This document shows, piece after piece, positions 4,307-6,018 of a DNA stretch of 6,018 nt. The stretch comes from an uncultured Agathobaculum sp. (GTDB lineage: Bacteria; Bacillota; Clostridia; Oscillospirales; Butyricicoccaceae), in NCBI GenBank assembly GCA_944380945.1, contig CALWJG010000101.1, positions 1-6,018 of the forward strand, given 5' to 3'. The notes under the pieces are model-generated. The model was not told where the DNA came from and ran no database searches. It saw only the letters and a list, made by a program, of their open reading frames with translations. The first letter of the stretch is position 1. Each line of letters begins with the position of its first letter. The translations under genes and the position numbers were made by a program.

Positions 4307-6018
4307 AAACAATGGAAAAAACGCGCGCTCGCCGCGCTGCTGGCCGGGCTGGCCGCGCTCACCGCGGCGTGCAGCGCGCCGGGCGAGCCGGGCGAGCAGG
4401 AGCCGGTGGACAACGTCAAGGTGTCGGACGCCTACTTCGGCCTGGCCTGGTACCAGAACGGCACGCTCAACCCCGTGCTGGACAATACGGACATCAACCG
4501 CGTGCTGTGCGAGGCGCTGTATGAGGGCCTGTTCGAGGTGACGAACAACTTCACCGCGGAAAACGTGCTCTGCGAGAGCTATGAGGGCGACGGCGAGACC
4601 TTCACCTTCACCCTGCGGGAGGGCGTCACCTTCTGGTCGGGCGCGCCGCTGACCGCGGCCGACGTGGCCGCGAGCCTGGAGGCCGCGCGCACGAACGAGG
4701 CCTCCCCCTATTACAACCGCCTGACCGAGGTCTCCTCGATCCGCGCCGTGGGAACCAACCGGGTGCGCATCGAGCTGACCTCGCCCAATGTCAACTTCCC
4801 CCGCCTGCTCGACATCCCGATCTACCGGGAGGGCTCGGCGGACAGCGGCAGCTTTGCCGACGGCACCGGCCCGTACCAGCCGGTCGAGAACGAGAACGGC
4901 TGGACGCTCGAGGCCAACGAGAGCTGGCACGGCGGCTTCCTCGGCTCGATCCGCCATATCACGCTCGTCGTGCTGACGCGGGCGGACGCGGCCATGTCCA
5001 GCTTCCAGACGGGCGACGTGTCGCTCATGCGCGCGGCGCGCATCGACCCCGACCCGCCCAACGTCGGCGGCTCGGTCGATACCGTGCAGAGCGCGGGCGC
5101 GGCGCTGCACTATCTGGGCTTCAACCACGAAAACGAGCTGCTGGCGAACGCCGGGGTGCGGCGCGCGCTCAGCGCGGCGCTCGACCGGCAGAGCCTGTGC
5201 GAGGCCTCGCTGCAGACCTTTGCCGACCCCGCGGTGCTGCCGGTCAACCCGCAGCCCGCGGACAGCAGCCTGACGGTCAACCTGTCCGCCGACCCCGAGG
5301 GCGCGGCCAATCTGCTGCGCGAAGCGCTGTCCGGCGACCCGGAGGAGGACGGCAGCGGGGACGCGGACGAGGATTATGATGCGGACTCGTCCGGGGACTA
5401 TGAAGAAGACCCCTACGAAGACGATGACGGGGATTCGTATGAGGATTACGAAGAAGATCCGTCCGGGGATGATGAGGCGTATGACGAGGACGCCTACGGG
5501 GACGACGAGGATTCCTACGGGGACGACGAGGACTCCTATGAGGACGGTACGGACAGCGATACGGACACCGTGCTGTCCATCCGCCTGCTGGTCAATTCGG
5601 ACAATGCGTTCAAGGCGGCGGCCGCCGACCAGATCGCGGCCTCGTGGAACGCGCTGGAGGGCGTGCGCGTCACGGTGGACAAGCAGCCGTACGAGACCTT
5701 CCTCTCCATGCTGCAGTCGGGCGACTTTGACGTGTACTACGGCGAGACCCAGCTCACCGCGGACTTTGACCTGCGGCCGCTGCTCAGCGAGGGCGGCAGC
5801 CTGAACTACGGCGGCTACGCCGGCGAGGCGGTCTCCTCCGCGATCGCGGCGGCGCGCAGCGGCGAAAACGTGATCGGCTTGTACCAGACGCTGCTGCAGG
5901 AGATGCCGATCGTGCCGCTGGCGTTTGAAAACGGGCAGATCATCCTGCGCAAGGGCCTGATCGACAACTACCAGCCCGCGCCGTACAATGCGTTCGCGGA
6001 TCTGGAAACGTGGACCTC
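4304..6018 (+). CDS. ABC transporter family 5 substrate-binding lipoprotein with a hyperacidic internal insertion (3' end beyond window)
   Basis: This is an extracellular solute-binding protein of the oligopeptide/dipeptide/nickel group (SBP family 5). It would be tethered outside the membrane and deliver a ligand to an ABC permease not seen here. At least 571 residues are encoded. Residues 1-22 are a signal peptide (KK..KR, then Ala/Leu-rich) with a lipobox-like LTAAC and lipidated C23. Family landmarks follow: EALYEGLFE (71-79), FTFTLREGVTFWSGAPLTAADV (about 98-119), TGPYQPVENENGWTLEANESW near 187-207, FQTGDVSLM, VRRALSAALDRQ and AANLLREAL (335-343). Residues 345-421 are an Asp/Glu-rich run. 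The fold then resumes with LSIRLLVNSDN, FLSMLQSGDFDVYYG, NYGGYAG and MPIVPLAFENGQIILRKGL. The last is normally close to the C-terminus, so few codons are probably missing. Without the insertion, about 494 residues are visible, near the family norm. The ligand is unknown; a peptide is only the default guess. It follows pgeF by 19 nt. Confidence 0.92.
   Translation, partial: MKQWKKRALAALLAGLAALTAACSAPGEPGEQEPVDNVKVSDAYFGLAWYQNGTLNPVLDNTDINRVLCEALYEGLFEVTNNFTAENVLCESYEGDGETFTFTLREGVTFWSGAPLTAADVAASLEAARTNEASPYYNRLTEVSSIRAVGTNRVRIELTSPNVNFPRLLDIPIYREGSADSGSFADGTGPYQPVENENGWTLEANESWHGGFLGSIRHITLVVLTRADAAMSSFQTGDVSLMRAARIDPDPPNVGGSVDTVQSAGAALHYLGFNHENELLANAGVRRALSAALDRQSLCEASLQTFADPAVLPVNPQPADSSLTVNLSADPEGAANLLREALSGDPEEDGSGDADEDYDADSSGDYEEDPYEDDDGDSYEDYEEDPSGDDEAYDEDAYGDDEDSYGDDEDSYEDGTDSDTDTVLSIRLLVNSDNAFKAAAADQIAASWNALEGVRVTVDKQPYETFLSMLQSGDFDVYYGETQLTADFDLRPLLSEGGSLNYGGYAGEAVSSAIAAARSGENVIGLYQTLLQEMPIVPLAFENGQIILRKGLIDNYQPAPYNAFADLETWT
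5336..5569 (+). repeat. Hyperacidic low-complexity coding insertion (Asp/Glu/Tyr/Gly/Ser)
   Basis: Residues 345-421 of the substrate-binding protein contain 43 Asp/Glu out of 77, nine Tyr, and no Lys or Arg. Tyr recurs roughly every 4-12 residues. Imperfect peptide repeats are visible: YEEDP at 366-370, EEDP again at 383-386, and YGDDEDS twice in tandem at 398-411. Glycine is mostly encoded by GGG (six of eight), while the flanking domains almost always use GGC; GAT, GAA and TAT are also more common than outside. The run sits between AANLLREAL and the LSIRLLV strand, a linker that in many family 5 proteins is already short and Asp/Gly-rich. Confidence 0.9.
5495..5536 (+). repeat. 21-nt tandem duplication encoding YGDDEDS twice
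   Basis: Bases 5495-5515 and 5516-5536 are adjacent 21-base copies that differ only at one third-codon position (GAT versus GAC in the sixth codon). The unit is a multiple of three, so copy-number change would keep the reading frame. This looks like a recent slippage or unequal-crossover product inside the acidic run. Confidence 0.92.

Noticed and set aside
3277..4419. Minus-strand open frame of 380 codons covering pgeF, and a similar one at 4142-5128
   Set aside because: Both are Ala/Arg/His-rich shadows of well-supported plus-strand genes, and neither has a start signal or family motifs.
5336..5569. Frameshift or gene fusion at the acidic run
   Set aside because: The same frame carries family motifs on both sides (AANLLREAL before, LSIRLLV and SGDFDVYYG after), so this is an in-frame insertion within one gene.
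5376..5804. Plus-strand frame rich in Thr/Arg/Met across the acidic repeat
   Set aside because: It is the out-of-frame reading of the GAC/GAT/GAG repeats. The family 5 binding-protein frame is continuous before, through and after the tract.
1..6018. CRISPR arrays, tRNA or rRNA genes, insertion sequences, phage or toxin-antitoxin genes
   Set aside because: Nothing seen: no regularly spaced repeats apart from the in-gene acidic tract, no tRNA-like cloverleaf noticed by eye, and no transposase, integrase or toxin motifs in any supported frame.

Overview
This GC-rich window carries four protein-coding genes in two divergent pairs, with unusually readable expression signals. Several things point to a Gram-positive, Clostridia-type bacterium: a membrane-anchored RNase Y, purine-rich Shine-Dalgarno sites, consensus-like TTGACA/TATAAT promoters, compact U-tailed terminators and a lipoprotein-type ABC substrate-binding protein. 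A GC-rich Oscillospirales-like gut lineage is my best guess. That placement is an inference from style and gene content; the window holds no taxonomic marker.

Left half, minus strand. Transcription runs leftwards from the central intergenic region. rny (RNase Y, the membrane-bound endoribonuclease that initiates mRNA decay) lies at 1440-2981 and ends at a U-tailed terminator. A zinc-dependent medium-chain alcohol dehydrogenase follows at 245-1282. It has its own near-consensus promoter in the short gap after the rny terminator, so it is probably a separate transcription unit. Downstream of it lies a perfect hairpin and about 180 bases in which I see no gene.

Centre, 2982-3483. This 502-base region has no convincing gene. 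It holds two divergent promoters: a consensus-like one for rny, which implies a leader of about 300 nt, and an extended -10 promoter for the rightward genes.

Right half, plus strand. pgeF (YfiH/YlmD 'laccase-domain' purine nucleoside phosphorylase, also called peptidoglycan editing factor) is followed after 19 nt by a TTG-started lipoprotein of the family 5 (oligopeptide/dipeptide/nickel type) ABC substrate-binding proteins. This last gene is open to the window edge. It is the most unusual item here. A run of about 77 residues, 43 of them Asp or Glu, with nine Tyr and no Lys or Arg, sits in the linker before the second half of the binding fold. The run includes a 21-nt tandem duplication and uses codons unlike the rest of the gene. 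The two rightward genes look like an operon that could link a cytoplasmic nucleoside or peptidoglycan-quality enzyme with solute capture at the surface. I see no phage, transposon, CRISPR or toxin-antitoxin content.
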